Shown: positions 1-6,990, numbered from the stretch's first letter. The stretch is DNA of 7,365 bases from CAYWNA01 sp964459305 (GCA_964459305.1 CAYWNA010000423.1:1-7365), one strand, 5' to 3'. The notes: generated by a model not told the origin, from the letters alone. Made by a program: numbers and translations.

Positions 1-66
1 CGTTTCAGAATTCACTGGTGGTGAAGTCCTCCAATGGACATATCGAGTGAGGTTGCCACTTCAATC

Positions 67-144
67 AGCGGGCTAACACCCGCCGCTCGCCAAGGAAATA
101 CGCAACGTTTGTGTTCGGTGGCAGGCGGGTGCCAGCCAATTTTT
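67..144. other. Weak hairpins in the argS downstream region
   Basis: GCGGG/CCCGC (68-72 and 79-83, loop CTAACA) and TGGCA/TGCCA (119-123 and 130-134) are 5-bp stems. The second is followed on the plus strand by TTTTT (140-144), so it could weakly terminate a plus-strand gene left of the window. No good minus-strand terminator for argS is visible within 1-203, and no gene is supported there. Confidence 0.3.
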
Positions 145-203
145 CGTTGTCGTCCTAAATTCGCTGGGGATAGCCGTCAGACGACCTTAGCACAAGTGGG
201 GCT

Positions 204-2177
204 TCACATCTTGTCGACGACGCTGATTCCCAGGAGGTCGAGCCCTTGCTTGATCGTGCGACCGGTCAGATCGCATAGGCGGAGCCGGCTGGTGCGTAGC
301 GAGTCGGGCTCGGCTTTGAGAACGTTGCATTGCTGGTAGAACTCGGAGAAGCGTTTGGCGAGCTCGAATAGGTAGCTGGTCAGTTGGTTCGGCCGATAGT
401 CAGCTACGGTTTCGTCAAGGGCTTCGGCAAACTGTAACAGACCTAGCGCGAGTGCCCGTTCCGCGGGGTGATCCAGTATGATTGGAGCCACGGAGTTCTG
501 CAGTCCGTCCAGGTCCACCTGCCCTCTGGCGAAAATGCTCTGCGTGCGGGCGTAGGAGTATTGCATGTAGGTCGCGGTGTTGCCTTCCAGTGCGACCATC
601 TTGTCGTAGCTGAAGACGTAGTCGCTTTCGCGGTTCTGCGACAGGTCGGCGTACCGGATCGCTGCGTGGCCGACGATGTTCGCTATGCGTGTCCGTTCCT
701 CGACGCGGAGTTCAGGCCCGGTCGGCTTGGCGTCGTCGTTGGCAGACACGACGCCGTAGGCCTTGCTGACCGCTTGGTCCAACAAGCCTTCCAGACCCAC
801 GGTATCGCCCGATCGGGTTTTGTAGGGTTTTCCGTCTGCGCCTAACACGGTGCCGAAGCTGAGATGTTGAAGTTCGACATCACCGAATCCCCATAGCCTG
901 GCCGCGGTAAATAGCTTGTCAAAGTGTTCGCTCTGCCGGTGGTCGACAACGTACAAGATGGCATCCGGATTCCAGTTTTCCATTCTGTACTGAATGGTTG
1001 CCAAGTCGGTGGTGGCGTACAGATAAGCGCCGTCCTTCTTCTGGATGATCATCGGCGTGTCGAAGCCGTCCAGGAATACGCAGACGGCGCCTTCGCTCTC
1101 CTCGGCCAATCCCTTCTGGCGCAACTGCGTTACCACGTCGGACAATTGGTGGTGGTAGAAGCTCTCGCCGTACTCGTAGTCGAAGCGGACGTCCAGGCGG
1201 TCGTAGATGTGTTGAATCTCTTGTCGGCACTTGGGCAGGAATTCATGCCATAACGCCTGGTTCTCCTCGTCATCCGCATGCAGCTTTGCCGTTTCCTGCA
1301 GCACCGCTTCGTCGATGGTGGGATGCTCGGCGACCAGTGCTGCCAGCGAGGGATCGCTGTCCACGGCTCGTATCTTGTCCTCGGCGGCCCCCAATTCTGC
1401 GCGGGCTTCGGCCAAGTGCGACTGCAGTTTGCGCAGCGTCTTTCGTGCTTTCTTTTCCGCCTTTTTGTCAGCCGCGGAGACTGCCGCTTGCTGCCCTTCG
1501 ACGGCCTCGTCCCGCTCCGTGATCTTTCGTTCTAGGTCGGGCAACGCCTTCTTGCAGTTGTGGTACGTCACCAACTGGCTGACCAGCTTGTACAAACGTC
1601 CCAGTTCCTTGACCGGCTCCTGCTGGTACGCTTCGTCGTCCCGGAAGTGCTTGTAGCCGTAGATGATCATCCCGAACTGAGTGCCCCAGTCGCCCAGATG
1701 GTTGTCACTGATCACCTGATGTCCCAAAAAACGCAACGTCCGGCAAAGTGCGTCGCCGATCACGGTGGATCGGATGTGCCCGACGTGCATTTCCTTGGCC
1801 ACATTGGGCGACGAGTAGTCGATAACGTAAGTTCGAGGGCGCTGGACCGTGGGAACACCGAGCCGACCATCGCCGAGCGCAGCCGCCAGTTGCCCGGTGA
1901 GCCACTCGTCGCGCAACCGCAGATTGATGAAACCCGGCCCGGCGATCTCCGGCCGGTGGCAAAAATCGTCGACGTCGAGTTTTTCGACGATCTCCGTTGC
2001 CACGTCTCGTGGCGCCTTGCCAAGTTGTTTTCCGAGCGGCATGGCGCAGTTCGCTTGGTAGTCGCCAAAGCGAGGATCTTGGGCGGGGCGGATCATGTCG
2101 AGCAGGTTTGCGGGATCGTCGACGATGTCGGCCAGTGCCGTGTGAAAGCGGTTCTTGAGTTCTGCGAGTGCGTTCAT
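204..2177 (-). CDS. argS: Arginyl-tRNA synthetase (class Ia), with an internal charged helical insertion
   Basis: Cytoplasmic enzyme that attaches arginine to tRNA-Arg using ATP. The 657-residue protein has the N-terminal tRNA-binding domain of this family (about 1-110), the class Ia signature AKEMHVGHIRSTVIG (127-141, with HVGH as the HIGH motif), GDWGTQFG (162-169), KPYKTRSG (450-457) where many class I enzymes carry KMSKS, and a C-terminal DALR anticodon-binding domain (about 535-657) with YMQYSYARTQSIFAR and the usual terminal Met. Bacterial members are typically about 550-590 residues; the excess is a Lys/Glu/Ala-rich, coiled-coil-like segment at about 214-300. I start at ATG 2177 because the family N-terminus begins there; the open frame reaches TTG 2213, but that extension runs into a palindromic repeat. 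No clear Shine-Dalgarno is visible. It lies 170 bp downstream of rsfS on the same strand. The identification is secure. Confidence 0.97.
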   Translation of the reverse strand: MNALAELKNRFHTALADIVDDPANLLDMIRPAQDPRFGDYQANCAMPLGKQLGKAPRDVATEIVEKLDVDDFCHRPEIAGPGFINLRLRDEWLTGQLAAALGDGRLGVPTVQRPRTYVIDYSSPNVAKEMHVGHIRSTVIGDALCRTLRFLGHQVISDNHLGDWGTQFGMIIYGYKHFRDDEAYQQEPVKELGRLYKLVSQLVTYHNCKKALPDLERKITERDEAVEGQQAAVSAADKKAEKKARKTLRKLQSHLAEARAELGAAEDKIRAVDSDPSLAALVAEHPTIDEAVLQETAKLHADDEENQALWHEFLPKCRQEIQHIYDRLDVRFDYEYGESFYHHQLSDVVTQLRQKGLAEESEGAVCVFLDGFDTPMIIQKKDGAYLYATTDLATIQYRMENWNPDAILYVVDHRQSEHFDKLFTAARLWGFGDVELQHLSFGTVLGADGKPYKTRSGDTVGLEGLLDQAVSKAYGVVSANDDAKPTGPELRVEERTRIANIVGHAAIRYADLSQNRESDYVFSYDKMVALEGNTATYMQYSYARTQSIFARGQVDLDGLQNSVAPIILDHPAERALALGLLQFAEALDETVADYRPNQLTSYLFELAKRFSEFYQQCNVLKAEPDSLRTSRLRLCDLTGRTIKQGLDLLGISVVDKM

Positions 2178-2200
2178 AGGATTCGATCTGCGGAAGTCAC

Positions 2201-2263
2201 CGTTTAACCGCAAGCCGGAGGCGTGCGCGCCCGCAGCGCACGCCTCCGGCTTGCGGTTAAACG
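2201..2263. repeat. Perfect 28-bp palindrome between rsfS and argS
   Basis: Positions 2201-2228 and 2236-2263 are exact inverted copies around a 7-nt loop (GCCCGCA). The arm begins CGTTTAACCGC and has the core AAGCCGGAGGCGTGCGC. It starts 24 bp upstream of the argS ATG, within the rsfS-argS gap. In RNA it would form a very stable hairpin that could stop or pause read-through from rsfS, or stabilise the rsfS 3' end, but no U-tract follows. Its outer ends match those of the palindrome at 4306-4527, so I read it as a dispersed repeat. Confidence 0.9.
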
Positions 2264-2347
2264 AGAATTGGTAGGGACGAAACCGTCAAAGATAACGATG
2301 CGCCGGATTTTGGAAAGGTGGGAGGGCGGGGCCTGCCGCCGCAGATA

Positions 2348-2761
2348 TCACTCGACACCAGCCAGCGTTGCGGTCAAATCCACGTGTTTGGCTTCGGCCC
2401 AGAGGTTCTCCAGGTCGTAGAACGTGCGCATCTGATCGTCGAATAGATGGATCACGACCGACCCGTAATCCAAGAGAATCCAGCGGCTTTCCGCGTAACC
2501 CTCGATACCCATCCGTTGGTCGTCTAGATCGTCTTCCAACGTGTGGTCGATTTCCTCGCTCATCGCGTGCAGTTGCCTGCGGCTGGTCCCGGTGGCGATG
2601 ACGAAATAGTCGAAAAACGACGTCAACCCGCGCATGTCCAAAACAATGATGTCTCGGCCACGGTTCTCCGCCGCTGTGCGTGCCGCGGCCAGGGCGAGTT
2701 GTAGGCTCCGTTCCGGATCTCCTCCAACAATTGAAGAGTTGTCGACGCTAGGACTTGACAC
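2348..2761 (-). CDS. rsfS: Ribosomal silencing factor RsfS (Iojap/YbeB family)
   Basis: RsfS binds ribosomal protein uL14 on the large subunit and blocks joining to the 30S subunit, lowering translation in starvation (family knowledge). The family core is clear: FFDYFVIATGTSRRQLHA (49-66), then ESRWILLDYGSVVIHLF (91-107) and FYDLENLWAEA (114-124). I choose GTG 2761, giving 137 residues, because AAGGAGG (2772-2766) sits 4 nt before it. An in-frame ATG at 2809 has no Shine-Dalgarno, and the frame above it runs into an inverted repeat (2813-2875). The family is usually about 105-140 residues, which fits the GTG start. The gene lies between the amidohydrolase and argS on the same strand, not beside nadD, its common neighbour in other bacteria. 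Function is secure; the start is likely. Confidence 0.93.
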   Translation of the reverse strand: MSSPSVDNSSIVGGDPERSLQLALAAARTAAENRGRDIIVLDMRGLTSFFDYFVIATGTSRRQLHAMSEEIDHTLEDDLDDQRMGIEGYAESRWILLDYGSVVIHLFDDQMRTFYDLENLWAEAKHVDLTATLAGVE

Positions 2762-2765
2762 AAAA

Positions 2766-2772
2766 CCTCCTT
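2766..2772 (-). promoter_or_regulatory. Strong Shine-Dalgarno that sets the rsfS start
   Basis: Minus-strand AAGGAGG is followed by TTTT and then GTG at 2761. It is the strongest ribosome-binding match I noticed in the window and supports the GTG start over the ATG at 2809. The 4-nt spacing is slightly short. Confidence 0.7.
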
Positions 2773-2784
2773 CGAATCGAGAAA

Positions 2785-2922
2785 CGGGCCTTGATCGTAA
2801 CTCCGGCATCGAAACCCGAAGCGTAAGCGAGGAGGAGGCCGTAGTTCGCTGCATTCCTCGCTTACGCTTCGGGTTACTATGCTATCACTCCTGGCAACCG
2901 CCGGAGTTATGATCAGGGCCCG
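2785..2922. repeat. Nested inverted repeat upstream of rsfS
   Basis: The outer arms 2785-2806 and 2901-2922 pair at 20 of 22 positions (CGGGCCTTGATC... against ...GATCAGGGCCCG). Inside, 2813-2833 and 2855-2875 form a perfect 21-bp inverted repeat (GAAGCGTAAGCGAGGA type) around a 21-nt loop. The hexamer CGAGAA occurs at 2778-2783 and again at 2921-2926, so a target duplication is possible but could be chance. The block fills most of the amidohydrolase-rsfS gap and would lie in the rsfS leader if the two are co-transcribed. Confidence 0.85.
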
Positions 2923-2948
2923 AGAAGCGTATTCTAACGTTCACTATT

Positions 2949-4232
2949 CTAACTATCCTCGACGCGGATGTCACCCGGAAGGTTCACTTGTTCGCCATAA
3001 CACACCCCGCGAATGAACGTTTTTGCGACCTGCATGTTCGATGCGAACAGCATTTCGTACGGATCCCTGGCTTCCGCATCCGGCAGTTCCACGACGGTCA
3101 AATCGGCGCGGGCTCCCGGGGTCAGGACGCCGATATCACGGCCCAATCCCAAGGCATCGGCACCGCTGCGTGTACCCAACCGGAGAATCTCGCTCGGGGG
3201 TATTCCAGAGCAGTGGCGATAGATATGCCGCATTTCCTCAAGGATACTCAGGTCCGGATTCGACGCTCGCGAGTCGGTTCCCAAGGCGACGTTCACCCCA
3301 GCCGACAACATCTCCGCCAAGGGATACTCGGTATGCCCGAAATACGCGTGCGTACGAGGGCAGTAGACGATCGACATATAGCCCCGGTGAGCGGCCAGGA
3401 ACTCGATCTCCTCACTGCGCAGGTAGTTGCCATGGATCACCAGCGAGCGATGCGCCCGCGACATCCGTCGGAGATAGTCGAGCGGCTTCGTGCCAGACGG
3501 AATGGCCGTCGGCTGCCAGGCGTCCAGTCTCTCAAGCAACGGGACGAAAGGTCCCGTGCCGGACATCAGCAGTTCCAACTCGTCCAGCGTTTCGGCTAGG
3601 TGCATCGTCAAGGGAGTCTCCGTCGTCGCCGACAGTTCGGCGATCTGCCGAAGCAAATCGAGATGAACCGTGAATGGAGCGTGGGGGCTGAGACCAGCAT
3701 GCCAAGCGGTTTCTTCCGAACCGCCAGTCTCGATGTGCTCTCGCGAGAGATCAACGAGCGGCCCGATGCGGTCTTCGGACAGTCCGATCAGTTCCAGGAA
3801 TACCGTCGAGTTGACTGGCGACGCTCGGAATGGGTCGCTGGGCCATCCGGGCGTGGCGATCTCGCCGATCGTTGTGGTGCCGCAACGGATGCTCTCTGCC
3901 AGTCCCGCCTGGATCGCAAGACTCCGCCGCTGGCCGATGTCATCCGACGCCTCCTCAACATCGCGGCGATGCGCAACGACGGCGGCAATCCAGTCCGCGA
4001 ATGGCATCCCAGGCTCGCCGAGCGGCCCCGCCAGGTCGCTGAACTCCAAATGAGTGTGCGCGTTGACCAATCCCGGTAGGAGAGCAACGTTTCCCAGGTC
4101 GACGGGATCGCGTCCCGACGTGTTTTCCCCGACCGCGACGATGCGGTCGCCGTCAACGGTCAATACGCCGTCCGGGATCGGCGGCGAAGCGACGGGGAAG
4201 AGATATCGGGCTTTCAACGAAAACGGTCGCAT
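2949..4232 (-). CDS. Metal-dependent amidohydrolase/deaminase (ATZ/TRZ type), possibly aminofutalosine deaminase
   Basis: A 427-residue TIM-barrel amidohydrolase expected to hydrolyse an amino group from an aromatic base or nucleoside. The full active-site set is visible: NAHTHLEFSD (57-66) with metal ligands H59 and H61, SPHAPF (182-187) with H184, MHLAE (210-214) with metal ligand H211 and catalytic E214, VIHGN with H267, and LGTDSRASN (318-325 region) with D320. The C-terminal GARADLTVVELP (373-384) is the usual closing beta-sandwich segment. From memory, NAHTHxEFS, VFLELIG and the HLAETLDELE region resemble aminofutalosine deaminase of the menaquinone pathway more than cytosine or triazine deaminases; I could not test this. 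I start at ATG 4232, where the family N-terminus begins. The open frame continues 56 codons upstream to 4400, but that part lies in a repeat. No Shine-Dalgarno is obvious and there are no pathway neighbours here. Confidence 0.9.
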   Translation of the reverse strand: MRPFSLKARYLFPVASPPIPDGVLTVDGDRIVAVGENTSGRDPVDLGNVALLPGLVNAHTHLEFSDLAGPLGEPGMPFADWIAAVVAHRRDVEEASDDIGQRRSLAIQAGLAESIRCGTTTIGEIATPGWPSDPFRASPVNSTVFLELIGLSEDRIGPLVDLSREHIETGGSEETAWHAGLSPHAPFTVHLDLLRQIAELSATTETPLTMHLAETLDELELLMSGTGPFVPLLERLDAWQPTAIPSGTKPLDYLRRMSRAHRSLVIHGNYLRSEEIEFLAAHRGYMSIVYCPRTHAYFGHTEYPLAEMLSAGVNVALGTDSRASNPDLSILEEMRHIYRHCSGIPPSEILRLGTRSGADALGLGRDIGVLTPGARADLTVVELPDAEARDPYEMLFASNMQVAKTFIRGVCYGEQVNLPGDIRVEDS

Positions 4233-4275
4233 TGGTAACGGCTCGGCCAACGCTTCAGGATGGCCAATGGAATAG

Positions 4276-4293
4276 CTTGCCGGTTCTGGCAAG
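4276..4293. repeat. Small hairpin upstream of the amidohydrolase
   Basis: CTTGCC (4276-4281) and GGCAAG (4288-4293) form a 6-bp stem with a 6-nt loop, 44 bp before the ATG at 4232. It might affect the leader or be chance. Confidence 0.3.
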
Positions 4294-4305
4294 GTGGGGT
4301 TTCGC

Positions 4306-4527
4306 TTAACCGCGACCCGCCAGAGGATGCTGAAAAAGTCCGTGGGATAGGCTTCCAGCCTGTCGAGATTGTGTATTTTGAATCCCCAGGTTTTCCCCAA
4401 TTGCGTATTCGACAGGCTGGAAGCCTATCCCACGTCGGTTCTTGCCAGTATTTCAGCATCCTCCGCCAGGGGAGCGCGTCCGAGCAGCAGGGGGCACCCA
4501 CGCGCTCCCCTGGCGGGTCGCGATTAA
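4306..4527. repeat. Large palindromic repeat, interrupted by an inserted element
   Basis: The right arm is 4500-4527. The left arm is split: 4306-4323 supplies 18 bases and 4470-4479 the other 10. Joined, they match the right arm at 27 of 28 positions, with a 20-nt loop at 4480-4499. The outer end is TTAACCGCGACC and the core GCCAGGGGAGCGCGT. The remaining uninterrupted hairpin is 4463-4479 against 4500-4516 (17 bp). This block makes up most of the 375-bp gap between the lipoprotein and amidohydrolase genes. Confidence 0.85.
4324..4462. mobile_element. MITE-like 139-bp element flanked by a 7-bp duplication
   Basis: The ends are perfect 12-bp inverted repeats, AGGATGCTGAAA (4324-4335) and TTTCAGCATCCT (4451-4462). 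Just inside lies a perfect 26-bp inverted repeat (4341-4366 and 4409-4434) with core GGGATAGGCTTCCAGCCTG and a 42-nt loop. CCGCCAG flanks it directly on both sides (4317-4323 and 4463-4469), as a target-site duplication would. Removing the element and one copy restores the host palindrome. It carries no gene, so any movement would need a transposase elsewhere. Confidence 0.75.
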
Positions 4528-4582
4528 ACGAGTCAATTTCGACCGGGAGCCGTATAGGTACTTCTGTTCGTACGCGTCGTCG

Positions 4583-4593
4583 GCCAGGGGAGC
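4583..4593. repeat. Second copy of the palindrome core beside the lipoprotein stop
   Basis: GCCAGGGGAGC here repeats the core at 4465-4475 exactly, in the same orientation, 15 bp downstream (on the minus strand) of the lipoprotein stop codon. The stretch 4528-4607 shows no gene and no other strong structure, so the whole of 4500-4607 may belong to one longer repeat family. Confidence 0.4.
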
Positions 4594-4607
4594 CTGCTCG
4601 CTACCCG

Positions 4608-6827
4608 CTAAGTGCCCGATCGTTTGACGTGCCGATACATGGGCAAGTGCCGGTAGTAACACTGCAGCGTAAAGATGGCCATCGCCGTGGAGTAGACCCG
4701 GCCGGCACGGCTGCCGAAGTCGACTCCTTGAGGACTCCAACTGCCGGCCTTGTGGCCTGACTTCTCTTGCGTGCGGATCAGATGTTCGCGCATGCGGTGG
4801 TTCCACAAGTCGAAATTCGGGCCCTCCATGTGATGCAGCACCTGGGTGGCGTAGTAGTAATAGTAGATCGTACCCAGACTACTTCCGGACTCCGGCGGCA
4901 GATGTTCCATCAGATACTCGCAACCAGCCAGCAGATCCGGTTCGTCATTTCCCCATCCCAAGTATTGCCGCGTGAGTAGTCCTGCCGCAGAAAGCGAGAG
5001 CTTCTCGGGCGTCCCCGGCGTGTACGCGTAGCGTGACATCTTGGCGTCCGCGGGGCCGACAGCGCAGGAATCGACAAATCGACCGGCTCTGGTGAGCGGA
5101 AGGCGAAGCACCTTGATCCCGGCGAGCTGCGCGCTTCGAATTGCCAGGAAAACCCAACCCGTGACCGACATGTCGCCCGCCTGCCCCGGACCATAGCGCC
5201 ATCCGCCGCCTTTCTCATGTTGCGCATTCAAGAGGTATTTAAGCGCTAACTGCGCATTGACCTGCGCATTTTCGTCGCCGGATAGTCCATAGGCCTCGCA
5301 GAAGGCAATCGTGCCTAGGGCGTGGGCGTACATGTTCCCACCCAGATATCCATCCTTGCTGTCGCTACTTCTGATCTGGTGTTGCGAGAGGTAGACTAAG
5401 CCTTTCCTGACGACGTCCTGGTATCCAGCCAGCTCGGGCGGATTCTTGGGCGCGCGATTGTGCGTCACCCCAGCACCCAGGAATGCCAGCACCCCAAAGG
5501 CCGTGCCGCCCGTTTCGCTGTCCTTGTCGACTTCCTTCTCGAAGTCGATCTTGCAGTCGCAATCCGCGATGTTCTCTGAATACTTGTCCAGCGGCCAACT
5601 GCCGTCGGGCTGCTGGTGCGCCGCGAGCCACTTAAGCCCGCGCATGACGGCGGCTTCCGACTCCGGCGTACCGCCGTAGAAGTCCAGCAGAGCCTGTTTG
5701 CTTTCGGTCGTAAGCCGCCCGCCGATCGATCCACGCCGCAACAGAGGAGCGATGTCAGGATTAGCGGAGACGGCCGGGGGCAAGTACGTATCATCGCCGC
5801 CCGCGATGCGGATCACGATCGGATCGTCCGTGGTCAGATGGCCCGCGGCAGAGACGATCTTCGACGAGTGGACTCGCTGCTCGGCGTCGATGCTCGCATC
5901 GATTTCCACAATCGCTTTGTCCTGACCGGGCGCGACTTGCACGTCTCGGATGACCACGCCTTTAGGCAAGCCCGCGCCTTTGAGTTGCAGTTGGCCCTTA
6001 TAGCTGCCGCGTTTGATAGGCACCTCGACCTTTGTAACCTGGCCCGGCGCGAGGGTAATCACCTTGAAGGCATCGACTTGGAACGGGCGGTTTTCGATTT
6101 TCACAGGAACCTCGCCGCTGATGTTGCGCCCGTACAGTGTCGTGGCAACACAGATCTTGTGGCTCCCATCCGGAGCATCTGACGCCGCGGTGACTTCCAG
6201 TTTCGTCGAATTCTTGTCAGCTGCGACGGCGGCCACCTTGCAGGAGGTCTTGGCTGGGGCTTCCTCCACGCGGACCTCCAGCGCGCCTTGAAAGCCGTTG
6301 CGTTGGATTCCCACGTCCGCAGACCTGCTCGAACCCGGCTGGAGAAGCACCTCGGCGACGGGCGAAAAGCTGGGCAGGTTCAATTTCGGGACCTTCAATC
6401 CCAACGATTGCTTAGATTCCAATTCTCCGACCTTGACCGCGACGGCCAGAGTTGCCGCCAATTCTGCGTCGCCCAGTGTTTGGGCTGCCGTCAATTCCAA
6501 TTGCCCGGTGGACTCGCCCTCGGCAATGTCTTCGGCTTTGGCCGTTACACCCTCGGGCAGCGCGTCGACCTCAACCTTGATGGCGCCCTTGTTGTCGTTC
6601 CGCTCGACCTTCAGTTCCACGCTAGTCTGCCCACCGGCTTCGAGCGTGACGGGGCTGAGCGCCGCCAATTGGATCGGCTTGGGCTTCGGCGGCGGTTCGG
6701 GTTTCGGAGGTGCTGGCGGTGGTTCGGGAGGCGCTTCCACAACGGGCGGAGGATCTTCACCGCAGCCGGCAGCCAACAGTGCGAATACTGCGACACAACT
6801 AACAAGCAAAACAGTCAGTGTTTTCAT
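4608..6827 (-). CDS. Lipoprotein: proline-rich linker, three Ig-like repeats and a squalene-cyclase/prenyltransferase-type toroid
   Basis: A 739-residue exported protein of unknown function. Residues 1-21 form a signal peptide ending ALLAAGC, with C22 as likely lipidation site (A rather than the usual L at -3). Residues 26-51 are a Pro/Lys/Glu linker. Three related beta-sandwich-like units follow, about 51-146, 150-247 and 248-342, each with an R-x(3)-KG or R-x(2)-FQG turn (R76/KG80-81, R176/QG180-181, R273/KG277-278). Residues about 370-733 have the alternating helices and QW-like turns of the squalene-cyclase/prenyltransferase toroid: HQQPDGSWP (404-412), GGGWRYGP (540-547), KAGSWSPQG (693-701). 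I see no DXDD protonation motif or clear zinc triad, so catalysis is doubtful; binding or scaffolding at the cell surface is as likely. The ATG has GGTGGAG 7 nt upstream. Such toroid proteins are common in planctomycetes. Confidence 0.9.
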   Translation of the reverse strand: MKTLTVLLVSCVAVFALLAAGCGEDPPPVVEAPPEPPPAPPKPEPPPKPKPIQLAALSPVTLEAGGQTSVELKVERNDNKGAIKVEVDALPEGVTAKAEDIAEGESTGQLELTAAQTLGDAELAATLAVAVKVGELESKQSLGLKVPKLNLPSFSPVAEVLLQPGSSRSADVGIQRNGFQGALEVRVEEAPAKTSCKVAAVAADKNSTKLEVTAASDAPDGSHKICVATTLYGRNISGEVPVKIENRPFQVDAFKVITLAPGQVTKVEVPIKRGSYKGQLQLKGAGLPKGVVIRDVQVAPGQDKAIVEIDASIDAEQRVHSSKIVSAAGHLTTDDPIVIRIAGGDDTYLPPAVSANPDIAPLLRRGSIGGRLTTESKQALLDFYGGTPESEAAVMRGLKWLAAHQQPDGSWPLDKYSENIADCDCKIDFEKEVDKDSETGGTAFGVLAFLGAGVTHNRAPKNPPELAGYQDVVRKGLVYLSQHQIRSSDSKDGYLGGNMYAHALGTIAFCEAYGLSGDENAQVNAQLALKYLLNAQHEKGGGWRYGPGQAGDMSVTGWVFLAIRSAQLAGIKVLRLPLTRAGRFVDSCAVGPADAKMSRYAYTPGTPEKLSLSAAGLLTRQYLGWGNDEPDLLAGCEYLMEHLPPESGSSLGTIYYYYYATQVLHHMEGPNFDLWNHRMREHLIRTQEKSGHKAGSWSPQGVDFGSRAGRVYSTAMAIFTLQCYYRHLPMYRHVKRSGT

Positions 6828-6866
6828 GGCTAGTCTCCACCATTAGCGGTAAGAAAACAAAACCTG

Positions 6867-6894
6867 ATTGTCTCGTTCCTCGCAGCCAAGTCAA
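6867..6894 (-). promoter_or_regulatory. Candidate sigma70-type promoter for the lipoprotein gene
   Basis: On the minus strand TTGACT (6894-6889, 5/6 to the -35 consensus) is followed by a 16-nt spacer and GACAAT (6872-6867, 4/6 to the -10). Transcription would start near 6860, leaving about 33 nt before the ATG at 6827 with its GGTGGAG ribosome-binding site (6841-6835). It lies just past the terminator at 6991-7031, as expected for a new unit. The -10 is weak. Confidence 0.4.
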
Positions 6895-6990
6895 CAGTTG
6901 GGCACCCGGACCTATTCGAATTCCCGAATTAGAATCCAAGATCCGGTGGAAGACGCTGTGTAGATGCGCAATGTAGGCCGATGAAGGCGC

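Noticed and set aside
824..830. Missing KMSKS motif in ArgRS as a sign of decay
   Set aside because: Many bacterial arginyl-tRNA synthetases naturally lack a canonical KMSKS; the KPYKTRSG form is normal for the family.
1560..2207. Long plus-strand reading frame (215 residues) and other plus-strand frames opposite argS, the amidohydrolase and the lipoprotein
   Set aside because: They lie opposite well-supported genes, have no recognisable domains, and arise easily from GC-rich coding DNA.
2178..2213. TTG start 12 codons upstream for argS
   Set aside because: The start lies inside the 28-bp palindrome and the family N-terminus begins at ATG 2177.
4233..4400. 56-residue upstream extension of the amidohydrolase frame
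   Set aside because: It runs through the MITE-like repeat and gap DNA, and the recognisable family N-terminus begins at ATG 4232.
2201..4527. CRISPR array or integron cassette array
   Set aside because: The repeats are palindromes of different sequence placed between genes, without regular spacers, cas genes, an integrase or attC-type core sites.
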